In this document: positions 22,468 through 34,677 of the stretch, in pieces
Position numbering within the stretch: the stretch's first letter is position 1
How the letters are laid out: each line of letters begins with the position of its first letter
Assembly (NCBI GenBank): GCA_014529385.2
Contig: CM043945.1
Span: 3,940,312-4,004,311, forward strand
Reading direction: 5' to 3'
DNA: 64,000 nucleotides
Source of the DNA: Adiantum capillus-veneris
Lineage: Eukaryota > Streptophyta > Polypodiopsida > Polypodiales > Pteridaceae
Position numbers and translations under genes: made by a program
Notes under the pieces: generated by a model
The model's input: the letters and a program-made list of their open reading frames with translations, nothing else
Database searches by the model: none
Told to the model about the DNA's origin: nothing

Positions 22468-23335
22468 TTAAGTCCACAGGGATATCATTGATGAACACAT
22501 CTTGAATTCCTTGTAGAAATTAGACAAGTCTAACTCTTCTTGATTCATACCATTTACATTTGATGAAACGTTAGGAACTTTTAGGGAGTCTTGGACAAAA
22601 ATCATGTGCAGAGAAATTGAGCTCTTCATAGATTTATCAAAAGCAGGTGTATTTACAAGTGGTATAGTACAACTAGACTCACTAGCATCTATATACATGT
22701 TCTTTTCCCTATAGGTGAAGTAGATTGTCCTTTCAGGGAACTTCATGTTGGCAGCCATGGGATTGAACCATGGTGCCCCTAGGATAGCATCCTCATGTTG
22801 GAGAGGAGAGAGATGAAAAAGTCTTCTTTATCGACATAGATTTGGACATAAGCCTCAACTTCCCAATCAAGGGAGTAACGGAGGCTTGCTGTCCCTTGAA
22901 AGTGGTGCTAATCGTTACAATATCTCCCATCTCGAAAGCTTGAATGCCCAACTTGGTGGCCAACTCCGTTGATATGAAGTTATGAGTAAAGCTAGGGTCA
23001 AACAAGATGAAGGCATCATGATCCCTTACCTTTCCCCAAGCATAGGAGAGAGGTGATCCTTTGCAATGAGCATCCTCTTTTGGAGCTTCAATGGTGGAAG
23101 CTCTAGGAGTTTCGTTGTAGGAATTTCTCCTGGAGCAAGAACGATAGCCATGTTCAGGAGAGAGTTTGCTTTTACCTTTGTAAACTCCCTTCTCCTTGGA
23201 CCGATTATTGTTGTTGTTGGTTGCCTTGGGAAGAATTTTGGGCATTGGTTTTTCCCTTTGCATCATTCTTGTCTTTGTTTTCCATGGGCTTGACATTCCG
23301 TCTAGCCCCTTGTTGGAAATTGATGAGTGAAGCAA
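22468..23335 (-). pseudogene. Gypsy-A protease region
   Basis: Minus strand. The retropepsin-like site reads FILFDPSFTHNFISTELA, where the plus-strand relatives in this window have FDPGSTHNFIS, so the D-x-G signature is altered. Basic, Asn/Gln-rich nucleocapsid sequence precedes it (KGKTNAQNSSQGNQQQQ). It ends in a frame break before RT. Confidence 0.8.
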
Positions 23336-23350
23336 CCATGGTGTGGTGGA

Positions 23351-24497
23351 TTACTTCGGTGATAGGACCAGGCAGTTGTGAGAGTTGACACACTCGGCCA
23401 TCTCTTCAGGTAATTCCGCACAAAATTGTTGCTTTTGCTCGAAAAAATTTATCTTTTGAAAGACAATAGCCTTGAGATGTAAATCCCAAAACTTGTCCAC
23501 ATATTTGTGAATAGACACATGGGAAAGAAGCTTCAAACTTTGCCATTTGGTAAGAACTTTGTCCTTTGCATCGCTTGCAAGGAATTGCTTCATGATGGAA
23601 ACTTGTAGAGTTTTCCATGTCTTTGGGGCTTGACCGTTGCCATGAAGGCTCTCCCACCATTGACGAGCCAATTTTTAGAAGTGCATAGCTACATGGAGTG
23701 GCTTGGAGGACTCCGTGAAGCCCTCATCTCCAAATGATGCATCAAATTGCTGGATGAAGGCCAATACTTTGCATGTAGCACCAAAGGTGCCATCATAGGT
23801 GAGAAAAGAGATACGCTTTCCTCCCTCTTTGAACTTCTTGAGCTTTTGTGACTTTCACCATGCAGGGTATGATTTGCACCAAAGGTGCCATCATAGGTGA
23901 GAAAAGAGATACGCTTTCCTCCCTCTTTGAACTTCTTGAGCTTTTGTGACTTTCACCATGTAGGGTATGATTTGCAATATCCTCCCCTCTTGTATTCTCT
24001 AGGAGAATAGCCATAGCTTTCGTCGAAAGAGGAGGAAGGTGAAGAAGAAGGAGAAGAGGGTGACATCTTTCTTGCCCTTTTTTTCCTTTGTTTCCTCTCT
24101 TCCCTTTCGGAGTGACGAGGAAAAGGACCGTGGGTTTACCGTTTCCTCTTGGGAGGAGTTGGCGACTGTCTAGACCGCCGTCTTTGTGGAGCCACATCTT
24201 CAGAGGAACTAAAGGATTCATTACTTTCTTGTTCTTTAGATTCCTCCTCCTGTATGGGAGAGAGTCTTCTTTTGGGGGTCTCATCAAGAGGCCTCCTAAT
24301 CTCTCTCTCCTCTTGGAGAGGAAAAGATATCCCATAAGCACGAAGTTGTTAACTTCGGCTTGCAAAGCAGGGTTGCCCATAGCTTGTTGCAACCTAGTAA
24401 GATAATTGACAAACATGGGGGCATCATCATTAGCACCTTCATGTGCAAAATCAAAGTTATCAATATCCATTCTACTCTCTTGGTTATTGTCAGCCAT
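23351..24497 (-). pseudogene. Gypsy-A gag
   Basis: Starts at ATG 24497 (MADNNQESRMDIDNFDFAHE), close to the Gypsy-B gag start. The matching frame is lost after about 60 residues. The capsid (Retrotrans_gag) block resumes at 23671-23351: ARQWWESLHGNGQAPKTWKT, ASDAKDKVLTKWQ, IHKYVDKFWDLHLKA. A 98-bp tandem duplication (23778-23973) lies within the gene and shifts the frame. Confidence 0.88.
23778..23973. repeat. 98-bp tandem duplication in Gypsy-A gag
   Basis: 23778-23875 and 23876-23973 are nearly identical (both start GCACCAAAGGTGCCATCATAG). The unit is not a multiple of three, so it is itself a frame-breaking lesion. Confidence 0.93.
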
Positions 24498-24666
24498 GTT
24501 AATTAAACTTGTGTGTTTACTTAATGTATTCTGTCATAATAACTAATATCTAATTCTCCTAAATGATTTTCTCATGTTAAACTGATCATTTAATATGGGG
24601 AAGTACTAGGGAGAAAAAGCTAGAATATTGGTTAAGCTAGCAGACCGGCCATAGTAGGGATCCAAA

Positions 24667-24686
24667 GGGGGGGGGGGGGGGGGGGG
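24667..24686. repeat. G20 homopolymer
   Basis: Twenty consecutive G in LTR 1; the equivalent positions in LTR 2 and LTR 3 are GGAGGGGG and GGGGGGGGG. Confidence 0.95.
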
Positions 24687-24878
24687 CATCTGCAAAAGAG
24701 CAATGTGCAACAATGGGATTTAAAGACCCTAAGGTTCAACCCATTAAGACTTCCAAAATGCTAAGATTGTGTCCAAAGGTCAAACACTAGGGAAATTGGA
24801 TGCTTTGTGTGTGTACCAAAAAGTCTTCAAAACTTCTACAAAGGAGGGGGCGAGCCTTGCAAGTAGGGGATGAGAGAG

Positions 24879-24879
<1 letters not shown>

Positions 24880-24927
<48 letters not shown>
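24880..24927. repeat. (AC)n microsatellite in Gypsy-B LTR 1
   Basis: About 23 AC units. Shorter versions occur at matching positions of LTR 2 (about 36706-36732) and LTR 3 (about 43115-43134). Confidence 0.95.
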
Positions 24928-24930
<3 letters not shown>

Positions 24931-25612
24931 TCACAAGCTTCCTTTACACAAAGGGAACGAGGGACACATGTCAGCTCCCTAGCCTAGATGCCCACAAGGT
25001 GCACTCAAATCCTATTGGATGGCCATGGAGGTGGACCAATGAGAATTAGGCTAGAGTAAATCTAGTTCGATTCATTTAAAAACATGTAATAAAAGAAAAA
25101 ATAAGAATTAAGCTCTCTAGAAGACTATTGGAAAGTCTCCCAAGAGGTCCAATGAGCATTCAGTAACCCATTGGCTTGCTTGATTCCTATTGGCCAGAAG
25201 ACAAAGGGGTCCAATGAGATCTTCGAAGGTGTGTGAGGTCTTGGGTTTGAGATCGTGAAGGAATTCATGTTGTGTTTTATAAGTGTTTGCTAAGTGCTCG
25301 AAAGTGATTGAAGGAACACAAAGGATTGTATTGTAAAATGTCTCCCTTGATGGGGGAAACCTATAATACAAAGCCTTTTGGAGGGGGGGACCAGCTCCAT
25401 ATAAATCCGGTCCTCAACTATTGTCAATAGCTTAATTTCTCTCTCTCTTTTGAAGTATTGTTCATGCCTATCTAACTAGGTGCTATGCTTTATTTTTCTC
25501 TCTCCACCCAAGCACTCTTGCTATGCTCATTAGGAATCTATTCTAATGAAATTCTCAGTATGTCTATGTTATTTTTTGCCACACACAAGTTACTAGGCCA
25601 TTAAATGTTACA

Positions 25613-26031
25613 TTGGTATCACAACACAAAGTTTCTCTTTTCTTGCTCAAGAAGGGAGGTCCTCAAGCTAGCTATAAATGGTAGGTATTATTAATTGCAA
25701 TTGTGTGAGTAGAATAGGGATTTTCCAGCCTTGCAGCATGCTTGCCTTTGTGCAAATAACGACGCATCACCGTCGAGAGCTATGGTCTTAATAGTAGAGT
25801 CCTACAGGGCTTGCCTATGGCTTAACCACTATTGAGCTATTAGAAGTTTGACAGGAGCCGGTGTTGTTTTGGTGTTGAAAGATCCTCTCTTCTATTCGTT
25901 GCAATTAATGGTATTTGAGCCATGGGTATAGTAGCTTGAGTGCTTTTCTAAAGGGGGAAAGAGAAGTAGCAACTAGGGCTTGAAGTGGCAAAGTACACCC
26001 AAAAAGATTTTTACACCTCAAAGTTGTCAGA
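25613..26031 (+). other. Gypsy-B unit 1 leader (primer-binding site and 5' UTR)
   Basis: TTGGTATCACAAC directly follows LTR 1, complementary to initiator-Met tRNA. The following ~400 nt is non-coding leader. It matches unit 2 (37916-38334) closely and the Gypsy-A leader (45242-45621, inverted) more distantly. Confidence 0.85.
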
Positions 26032-27200
26032 ATGGTTGACAATAATAAAGAGAGTGAAATTAATGTTGATAGCTTTGATTTTGATAATGAGCAGGCTACT
26101 AATGATGCCCATATGCTTTTTAACTACCTTGTTAATGGGCTTCAACAAGCCATGGGCAATCCATCCCTCCAAAGTGAAGTGCAACGGCATCTTCGTGCTC
26201 ATGCTATTCTCCAAACTCCCCACCATGATGAGAGAGTACCTAGGAAGCCTCCTTGTGAGACTTTCAAAAGAGGCCTCTCTCCGATTCTGGAAGAAGAAGA
26301 GGATCCATATGAAGGGCTCAAAAATTTGCTTCTTGATGACGCATCTCCTTCCCAAAAGAGAATTCAAGAGCCCCCACCAAAGGAACGAGAAAGAAGTAAG
26401 TCTCCTACCACCTCGGCGGAGATGGCTCCACGAAGATGGTGGGCAAAACGCTCTCCAACACCTCCTAAACAGAGAAGACCATCGCACACTTCTCCACACC
26501 ATAATTCAAAGAGGGATGACAAAAAGCAAGAGAAGAAAAAGGTGAGAAAGAGGTCACCCTCTTCTCCATCTTCTTCATCCTCTTCCTCTTATGAAGAAAG
26601 CGATGGTGCAGACAAGGAGGACAAAGGCAAGAAAAAGGCGAGAAAGAGGTCACCCTCTTCTCCATCTTCCTCAAATTCTTCATCTTCTGAAGAAAGCGAT
26701 GGTGTAACTTTTGAACCATAAAAATAAGAGGCCATAGGAAATCCTATGCCGCATGGAAGAGATAGTCCAACCTCAAGAAATTCCAAGAGGGAGGAAAGAG
26801 CATCTCTTTCCTTACCTACGATGGCACCTTTGGTACTACGGACAAAGTCTTGACTTTCATCCAACAATTCGATGTGGCGTTTAGAGATGAGGGCTTCACG
26901 GAGTACTCTAAGCTACACCATGTAGCTATGCACTTTCAAAAATCTGCCAGGAAATGGTGGTCTAGCTTATGGGCCAATGGTGAAGCTCCACAAACATGGA
27001 AAGCTTTAAGAGCTTCCATCATGAAGCAGCTTTTGGCCACTGATGCGAAAGACAAAGTACTCACCCAATGGTGAAGCTTGAACCTCTCTCCCTATGAATC
27101 CATTCACAAATATGTAGACAAGTTTTGGGATTTACATCTAAAACCCAGATTTTGGAGAGCAAAAACAACAACTTTGTGCGGGCTTAACTGAAGAAATGGC
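26032..27200 (+). pseudogene. Gypsy-B unit 1 gag
   Basis: ATG 26032 opens 229 residues (MVDNNKESEINVDSFDFDNE). The C-terminus is a Ser/Arg/Lys-rich tract with a 32-residue (96-bp) imperfect tandem repeat (VRKRSPSSPSSSSSSSYEES and its copy at about 26533-26703). After a stop at 26719-26721 the capsid block continues in another frame (26850-27074: FQKSARKWWSSLWANGEAP, ATDAKDKVLTQW). The order of an N-terminal SR-like tract before the capsid is unusual for chromovirus gag. Confidence 0.85.
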
Positions 27201-28669
27201 AGAGTATGTCAACTCCCAAAGGCCACGCACCATCTGTGGTTATACACCATACTATGGTGGCTTCTCGAATCAATTTCCAAGCAGGGGCTAAGAGAAATCC
27301 TAAGCCCACGGAAAACAAGGGTTCCAATGAGCCTAACGGGAAGGACAATGTCCAAAAGTCTCCTAAGGGCAATTATAATAACAACAAAGCTAAGGAGAAA
27401 GGAGTTTACAAAGGCAAAAACAAACTCTCTCCTGAAGAGCTTGGGCGTTATCGCAAGGATAACTGTTGTTCAAGTGCGGCGAGCAAGGGCATTCTTACCA
27501 CGCTTGTCCCCAAAAGAACACTCGCCATGAACCTCCTAGAGCTACCTTGGACGAAATCCAAGAAGAGGAAGCTCACCACAAAGGATCTCCTCTATGCCAT
27601 GCTTGGGTAAAGGTAAGAGAACATGATGCTTTTATTCTCTTTGACCCTGGTTCTACTCACAATTTCATATCCACAGAGTTGGCCACTCCCTTAATCCGGA
27701 AATTGAGGCTCCATGTCCAAAGCTATGTGGACAAAGAGGACTTCTTTATCTCTCCTCTCAAGCACGAGGATGTAAACTTAGGGGCACCATGGTTTGATCG
27801 CATGGTTGCCAATTTTAAATTCCCTGAGTTAGTTGAGAAGGGCATGGTTAGTCCTAGCTCATCTCCGTTTTGTTCACCCGTGCTACTAGTGCAAAAGAAA
27901 GATGACAGATATCGTAGTGTATCGACTATAGAGCACTAGATAGGATCACTATCAAAAATAGGTATCCCATTCCCTGGATGGAAGACCTATTTGATAAGCT
28001 ACAAGGGTTGACCTATGTTAGTAGAATTGACCTAAAAAGTGGCTACCCTCAAATAAGGATAGTTGATTAAGACATTGTAAAGACCGCATTTCGCACTACG
28101 TTTGGTCTTTACCAATATATAGTCATGCCTTTGGCTTGACCAATGCACCAGCTACATTCAACCGCTTAATGGAGAAGCTATTCAGGCCTCACCGAACCTT
28201 TATTGGAGTGTTCTTTGATGATATTGTCATCTACTCTAATTCATTAGATGAACACAAGCAACATCTCAAGGTAATATTTCAAGTTTTAAGAGAGAAAAAA
28301 CTTTATGCTAATCGAAAGAAAAGTGAGATTCAGTATTTAGTTCACATTATCTCTCAAGATGGCATCCAAATGAATCCATCAAAGTTAGAGGTAATAAAAG
28401 GATGGCCTAAATCAAGGAATCTTCATGAACTAAGAAGATTTATAGGTATGTGTGCATACTATATACGCTTCATAGAAAAGTTCTCATTAACAGCGGGACC
28501 ATTACATGACCTAACAAAGAAAAATGTTAGGTATACATGGTCTGCCAAGGAGAACAATGCTTTTGAAAAGCTTATCTCTCAACCTGTGCTTACACTGCCG
28601 GATCTCTCAAAGCCATATCATGTCCAATGTGACGCTTGTGGTGATTTCCTTGGAGCTGTTTTTGTGTAA
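27201..28669 (+). pseudogene. Gypsy-B unit 1 nucleocapsid, protease and RT
   Basis: A zinc knuckle at about 27464 reads FKCGEQGHSYHACPQK with a one-base deletion that shifts the frame exactly at the first Cys. The protease motif is FILFDPGSTHNFISTELA (about 27630). RT follows: FCSPVLLVQKKDDRYR, a TAG at 27937-27939, VFFDDIVIYSNSLDEHKQHL (catalytic FDD, about 28208), VHIISQDGIQMNPSKLE and RRFIGMCAYYIRFIEK. The frame is also broken at about 28070 and 28136. Confidence 0.9.
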
Positions 28670-29928
28670 GAAGGGCACGTCATAGCCTATGAAAGTCGAA
28701 GGCTCGACTCTATTGAGCAAGCTCTAGGCATATATGAAAAGGAACTCCTCGCAGTTCTACATGCCTTAGACTCATGGAAGCACTATTTATTGGGGACTCC
28801 TTTCATTCTGCGGAAAAATCACCAAAGTCTTAAGTACTTCATGACGTAGACCAAGCTCTCTGACAAACAAATGAGGTGGGCAGATTTCCTTTCACAATTT
28901 CATTTTCATATTGCTCACGTTGCTGGCAAGCATAATCAAGTAGCCGATGCACTCTCAAGACGGCCGAGAGTGAATGCGGTTTCCATAGCAACTCATAATG
29001 ATCTATCCTCTGTAATAGATGAGTATGCTATTGATCCTGATTTTAGAGATGTGATTTCATCCTTGCACGAGGGAAGAAAGAGGAACCATTTACTTTACAA
29101 GATTGTTATCTTCTCTATGGCAATAGACTATGCGTTACTAACTCACTAAGTGAGAAAATAATGTATGAATCTCATGCTCCTCCTTATGCGCAACATAGAG
29201 GGATTCAGTCTACCCTAAAAGGGATTGAAACATATTTCTATTGGCCTACCATGAAATCAAACATACAAGAGTATGTTTCTAAATGTGTGGTATGCCAAAA
29301 GACAAAGTTTGATTGAGGGAAGCAACCTGGATTGCTTCAACCTTTGCCAATCCCTAATTCACCATGGGAGAGCATATCCATGGATTTTATCTTTGGGTTG
29401 CCTAAGTCTATCCATGGGAATACGAGAACATGGACGATAGTAGAAACGTTCAATTAACAAGCTCATTTTATACTGGTCAAAAAGACTATCAAAACCCATC
29501 AAATGGCAACCCTCTTAATATCACAAATCTTCAAGTACCATGGCTTGCCGATGTCCATAGTGTCGGATAGAGATCCTAGAATGACTAGTAATTTCTGGAA
29601 GGGTCTCTTTGAGAATTTAGGGACAAGGCTAAACTTCTCTTCGGCCTATCATCCGCAAACGGATGGCCAAAGTGAAATAGCTAATCTAACAATTCTTGAT
29701 CTACTAAAAGCCTATGTAACGGAAGTAGATCAAAGGTCCCAATGGGAGGAGTACTTACCTTTAGTGGAGTATGCCTACAATAACATTGTACATACTTCCA
29801 CGGAAAAAGCACCTTTCGAGGTAATTGAGGGAAGATCCAAAAGTCCTCTGCTACTTAAGGTACATGGGAAGATCTTCGCTGCAGATGAGTATAGCCGAGA
29901 CCTACAAGAATCTTTCCAAAAGATGAAG
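28670..29928 (+). pseudogene. Gypsy-B unit 1 RNase H and integrase, upstream of Copia-2
   Basis: RNase H: CDACGDFLGAVFV just before a stop at 28667-28669, then YEKELLAVLHALDSWKHYLLG and GKHNQVADALSRRPRV (28930). Integrase: SHAPPYAQHRGIQSTLKGI, CVVCQKTKFD-stop (29315), [26 protein letters not shown] and HPQTDGQSEIANL, so D, D and E are present. It is cut at 29928 by Copia-2 and resumes at 35441. Confidence 0.9.
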
Positions 29929-30671
29929 TGTTAAGTATGGAGCCTGATTTACCCTTGTAATTTTCTGTGGTAAAAGCGCACATTTGTAAGGCCCCCATTA
30001 TGAGGAGAAGCCATCGTGCGTGAAGGAAAATCACTCACCGGAAACCAAAATTTTCACGGACAAGAATCAGGGGCAACTTTAAAGGCCTTGGGGGCGAAGG
30101 CCCCCGAGACTTTTTTTCGCCGGAATATTCCTTTTCGCCGGAATATTATGGCCGGACGGCGGTCGGAAAGTGGTCGGAAAACAACCGGTCGGTTGGCCGA
30201 TGGTCGGAAGTCAATGGACGGTGGCCGAATTCAAAAGCGGACTTGTCTTCTCAAGGGCGGCCACACATGGGCGGATTGGAGGGTCCGATTTGGACTTATT
30301 CGCACAAGGGCGGCTACACATGGCTGTTTCTCATTAGAGAGGGCAGCCCTTTTGGCCTATAAAAGGAGGCCATTTCTACACACATTTCATAGTGTGAAGT
30401 TGATGCAACAAGGTGAGTGTGAGGTGGTGAGAGTGAAGCAAGGCGGGAGCTCCATTAAGGGTATAATCCCTTTGTAAACTACTTCTTGTTTTGAAGTACT
30501 AAAGCCATTGAGTGGCTGCTTTCCCGTGGACGTAGCCTACATTGGGTGAACCATGTATATCGTGTGTACTCTCTCTCTCTCTCTACTCTATAATCTCGTG
30601 TATATAAATCTGTCTCTCTCCATTAAGTAATCTACTCAATTATCTATTTAGCTACGTCTTATTTTCTTACA
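29929..30671 (+). repeat. Copia-2 5' LTR
   Basis: TGTTAAGTATGGAGCCTG to TTCTTACA, 743 bp. Compared with the 3' LTR it has an extra TTCGCCGGAATATTCCTT-type repeat unit near 30120 and lacks a 20-bp GGTGGCCGAATTCAATGGCC duplication. It contains a TATAAAAGG TATA-box-like word at 30358-30366 and (CT)n near 30570. Confidence 0.95.
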
Positions 30672-30744
30672 ACTGGTATCAGAGCAAGGTTTTCTCGTAG
30701 CTAAATTATCTCAAGGAAAGGATTCCTTGAATTGAGTGGGAGTT

Positions 30745-31668
30745 ATGGCGGAGGAAGGGAAGCTCAAGATTGAGAAGTTCAACGGCAAAAACTACCAACA
30801 TTGGAAGATGCAGATTGAAGACTATCTCTACCAGAAGGACCTCTATTTGCCACTAGGCGGTCTTGCGAAGAAGCCCGTAACAATGGCAGATGAAGCATGG
30901 ATTGTCCTTGATCGAAAGGCACTGGGAACAATCCGGTTAAGCTTGGCGTCAACGGTGGCCTTCAATGTTTCGGAGATGAAGACCACGGAGGACTTGATGA
31001 AGTCCCTTGACGACTTCTACAAGAAACCATCGGCATCCAATAAGGTATTTCTTATGAAGCACTTGTTCAATCTAAAGATGGTAGAGAATGGTTCAGTTGC
31101 AGAACACCTAAATGACTTTAACACAAACATAAGTCAACTTCGATCAGTGAAAATCAATTTCGATGACGAAGTGCGAGCTCTCCTTATACTATCATCTCTA
31201 CCGGATAGTTGGGACAGCCTTGTGATGGCTGTAAGTAATTCTATCTCTGGCACAAATACTCTTAAGTTTGATGATGTTGTGGGTGTTCTCCTAAGCGAGG
31301 AAATGCGAAGGAGAAGCACAGGAGAATCATCAAGTGCTGCACTATCAGTGGAAACAAGAGGAAGGCCTAAGGAGAGGTTCAAAAACCAAAAGGGTCGTGA
31401 TTGCTCAAGGCGGAGCAAGTCACGCACAAAGTCAGTTCTTGAATGTTGGAAATGCGGCAAGAAGGGCCACGTCAAGAAGGATTGCTGGTCCAAGAAGAAG
31501 AAGGAGACAGAGTCTCAAGACAACAAGCCAACATCGGAGGCCAATGTGGAAGGTAAAGTAGAGCAAGATGCTCTAATTCTCTCATTAGACAATGTGTCTA
31601 ATTCCTGGATAGTAGATTTCGGGGCTTCATTCCATGCGACACCACACAAGCAACATTTCCAAGACTAA
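30745..31668 (+). pseudogene. Copia-2 gag and protease start
   Basis: ATG 30745 (MAEEGKLKIEKFNGKNYQHW) opens a nearly intact copia gag. The capsid has VFLMKHLFNLKMVENGSVAEH and LILSSLPDSWDSLVMAVS. The zinc knuckle is CWKCGKKGHVKKDC. The protease site reads SWIVDFGASFHATPHKQHF, with DFG replacing the catalytic DSG triad. A TAA at 31666-31668 closes the frame. Confidence 0.93.
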
Positions 31669-34617
31669 CCAAAGGTAATTTTGGGTATGTATACTTGGGA
31701 GATGATGAAGCTTGTGAGATTGTCAGCAAAGGTACAGTTTCTGTCAAAACTACTAATGGAAATGAATGGAAGCTTAAAGATATTAGGCATGTTCCTTCTC
31801 TTCGCAAAAATTTGATCTCTACAGGACAATTGGACGATGAAGGTCACAACATTGCATTCGGAAACAAACGGTGGAAGATCTCAAAGGGATCTTTGGTGGT
31901 TGCCAAGGGAGAAAAAGTCGGTACACTTTACTTGTGTACTGTTAGCACGCAACCTTCAGCTTGTGCAGCAACTACAGAAGTTGACAGTGTGGTGTGGCAC
32001 TACCGACTTGGGCATATGAGTGCCAAAGGAATGCAAATCCTTCAAACAAAGAAGCTTCTACCAGGTTTGAAAGAAGTGGACTTAGAGTTCTGTGAAGATT
32101 GTGTTTATGGTAAACAAAAGAGGGTAAAATTTCAAAAATCAGGAAATGAAAGAAAAAATAAAAAACTTGAGTTGGTTCATTCTGATGTTTGGGGTCCTGC
32201 AAGTACACCATCACTTGGTGGCTCATTGTACTATTTAAGACGATACGAGTAGAAAAACATGGGTTTATGTCATGAAGAATAAATCCGATGTATTTTTCCA
32301 TATTTCAAAGGTGGAAAGCCTTTGTGGAAAATGAAACAGGTACCAAGGTTAAATGCCTCAGATCCGACAATGGAGGCGAATATTGCAGCCAAGCTTTTGA
32401 AAGGTTTTGTGCTAGCAATGGAATTCGGACGCAAAGGACAACCCCAAGGACACCTCAACAAAATGGGATTTCAGAAAGGATGAACAAGACAATCATGGAA
32501 CGAGCACGAAGCATGCGGCTACATGCAGGCCTACCGCTTGAGCTTTGGGCGGAAGCTGTAAGTATGTCTGTGTACTTAATCAATCGGTCACCCTCAACGA
32601 CATTGGATGGGGGAGTTCCAGAAGAGGCATGGACAGGTAAACCGGTGAATTATGCATTTCTCAAAGTGTTTGGGTGTGAGGCTTTCATGCACATAGATAG
32701 AAGCCTAAGATCAAAGTTAGATGCAAAGTCCAAAAAGTGTTTCTTCATTGGCTATGGAGAAGGAGACTTTGGGTATCGCCTATGGAATCCTGAAGATGGT
32801 AAAATCTTAAGGAGTAGGGATGTAATTTTTAACGAACAAAATATGTACAAAGATTACTTGGAAAGAAAACAAACAAAAGAAACAGGTGATGAGTACATGG
32901 AGCTTGAGGATGGTGAAGACTCAAGGACTGCAAACGGTGACAATGTGCAGCAACGTCAACCAAATGAGGAGCCTCAACCTATTCCCCGAAGATCTACAAG
33001 AGCAAGTAGACGTCCAGAAAGGTTTTTTCCTTCCTTCAACCATCTCTTGATCTCAGATTCTGGAGAGCCGGAATCATATGAAGAAGCTATGCAACATGAA
33101 TCCAAAGAACAATGGACGAAGAGCATGCAAGTGGAGATGGACTCACTACATCGCAACCAAACATGGGAGTTGGTTGAGTTGCCTAAAGGTAAGTGGGCAC
33201 TTCAAAACAAATGGGTGTACAAGCTAAAGGAAGAAGAAGGTGGGAAGAAAAGGTACAAGTTTAGGCTTGTGGTAAAAGGTTTTTCTCAAAAGAAAGGTAT
33301 TGACTTCAATGAAATATTTTCTCATGTTGTAAAAATGAACTCAATTAAGCTTGTCTTAAGCCTTGTGGCTGCTCATGATCTAAATCTCGAGCAAATGGAT
33401 GTAAATACGGCATTCCCTCACGGTGACTTAGAGGAGGAAATCTACATGCTTCAACCAAAGGGGTATGAAGTAAAAGGTAAGGAGAAAATGGTTTGCAGAT
33501 TAAAGAAGAGCTTGTATGGTTTAAAGCAAGCATCAAGACAATGGTACTTGAAGTTTGATCGATGGATGTTGGATCATGGATTCACAAGATGCAACTCGGA
33601 TCACTGCGTCTACACGGAGAATTTGGGAGATGGGAATTCATCATCCTAATGTTGTATGTTGATGACATGTTGATTGCAAGTGCTAACATGCAGGACATCA
33701 AAGACCTAAAAGAGGAGCTGTCCAAATATTTTTCAATGAAAGATTTAGGTGCTGCAAAGAGGATACTTGGTATGAAAATATCAAGGGACAGGACGAAGAA
33801 GACAATAAATCTATCTCAAGAAGATTACATCAAGAAGGTACTAGAAAGGTTTGCAATGCAAAATGCAAAACCAGTTTCTACACCTTTGGCTGGTCATTTT
33901 AAACTAACGAAGGATATGTGTCCAAAGACACAAGAGGAGATAGCCTATATGTCTAAAGTTCCATATGCTGCAGCGGTAGGTTCTCTAATGTATGCTATGG
34001 TCTGGACAAGGCCAAACATTGCACATGCAGTGGGAGTTGTGAGTAGGTTCATGGACAACCCAGGTAAAGAGCATTGGCAAGCTGTGAAGTGGATACTTAG
34101 GTATCTAAAAGGGACAACAACAAATGCTTTGTATTTTGGAGGAACTGATATTTTTCTAGAAGGGTATGCTGATGCAGATATGGCAGGTGACAAAGATACT
34201 CGAAGGAGCACTACTGGCTATGTGTTCACGGTTGGAGGCACAGCAGTAAGCTGGGCTTCAAAGCTGCAGAAAGTGGTTTCACTTTCTACCACGGAAGCAG
34301 AGTATGTAGCAATGACGGAGGCAAGCAAAGAAATTCTGTGGCTTCACAGATTCTTAGAAGAGCTTGGATTCAAACAAGACAATTGTGTCTTGTACAGTGA
34401 TAGCCAAAGCGCTATCCATCTTGCGAAGAACTCAGCCTTTCATTCAAGGACAAAGCACATTGAGGTGAGATATCACTTCATACGCACTCTTTTGGAAGAG
34501 GGACAACTCAAGCTAGGAAAGGTGCATACAAGTGAAAATCCTGCAGACATGTTTACAAAGGTGGTCAACAAGAAGAAGTTGAGCTTTTGCTCATCTTCAA
34601 TCGGCATTCAAGGATAA
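31669..34617 (+). pseudogene. Copia-2 pol: integrase, RT, RNase H
   Basis: Three frames separated by two shifts (near 32235 and 33640). 31695-32252: post-protease segment and integrase N-terminus (HYRLGHMSAKGM, CEDCVYGKQKRVKF, LVHSDVWGP). 32288-33649: integrase core (CLRSDNGGEY, PQQNGISERMNKTI) and the RT palm start (NKWVYKLKEEEGGK, QMDVNTAFPHGD, LKKSLYGLKQASRQWY). 33650-34617: LMLYVDDMLIA, then RNase H with TEAEYVAM, YSDSQSAIHLAKN and RTKHIEVRYHFIR. Catalytic residues of integrase and RT are visible. Confidence 0.94.
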
Positions 34618-34677
34618 GAAGCCAGAATGGAAAGCAGTCACAGGTTTGGTTTGGAGATCAGTCTCCAAGTGGGAGAT

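Larger units (their letters stand above)
24532..25612 (+). repeat. Gypsy-B LTR 1
   Basis: TGTCATAATAACTAATATC to AAATGTTACA, followed by TTGGTATCACAAC (primer-binding site, 25613-25625). About 500 bp shorter than LTR 2 because of a deletion between CCAATGAG (about 25222) and ATCTTCGAAGG. Contains a 20-nt G run (24667-24686) and (AC)n at about 24880-24927. Confidence 0.92.

Noticed and set aside
24088-24405. Plus-strand open frame opposite Gypsy-A gag
   Set aside because: Antisense shadow of the minus-strand Ser/Lys-rich gag region.
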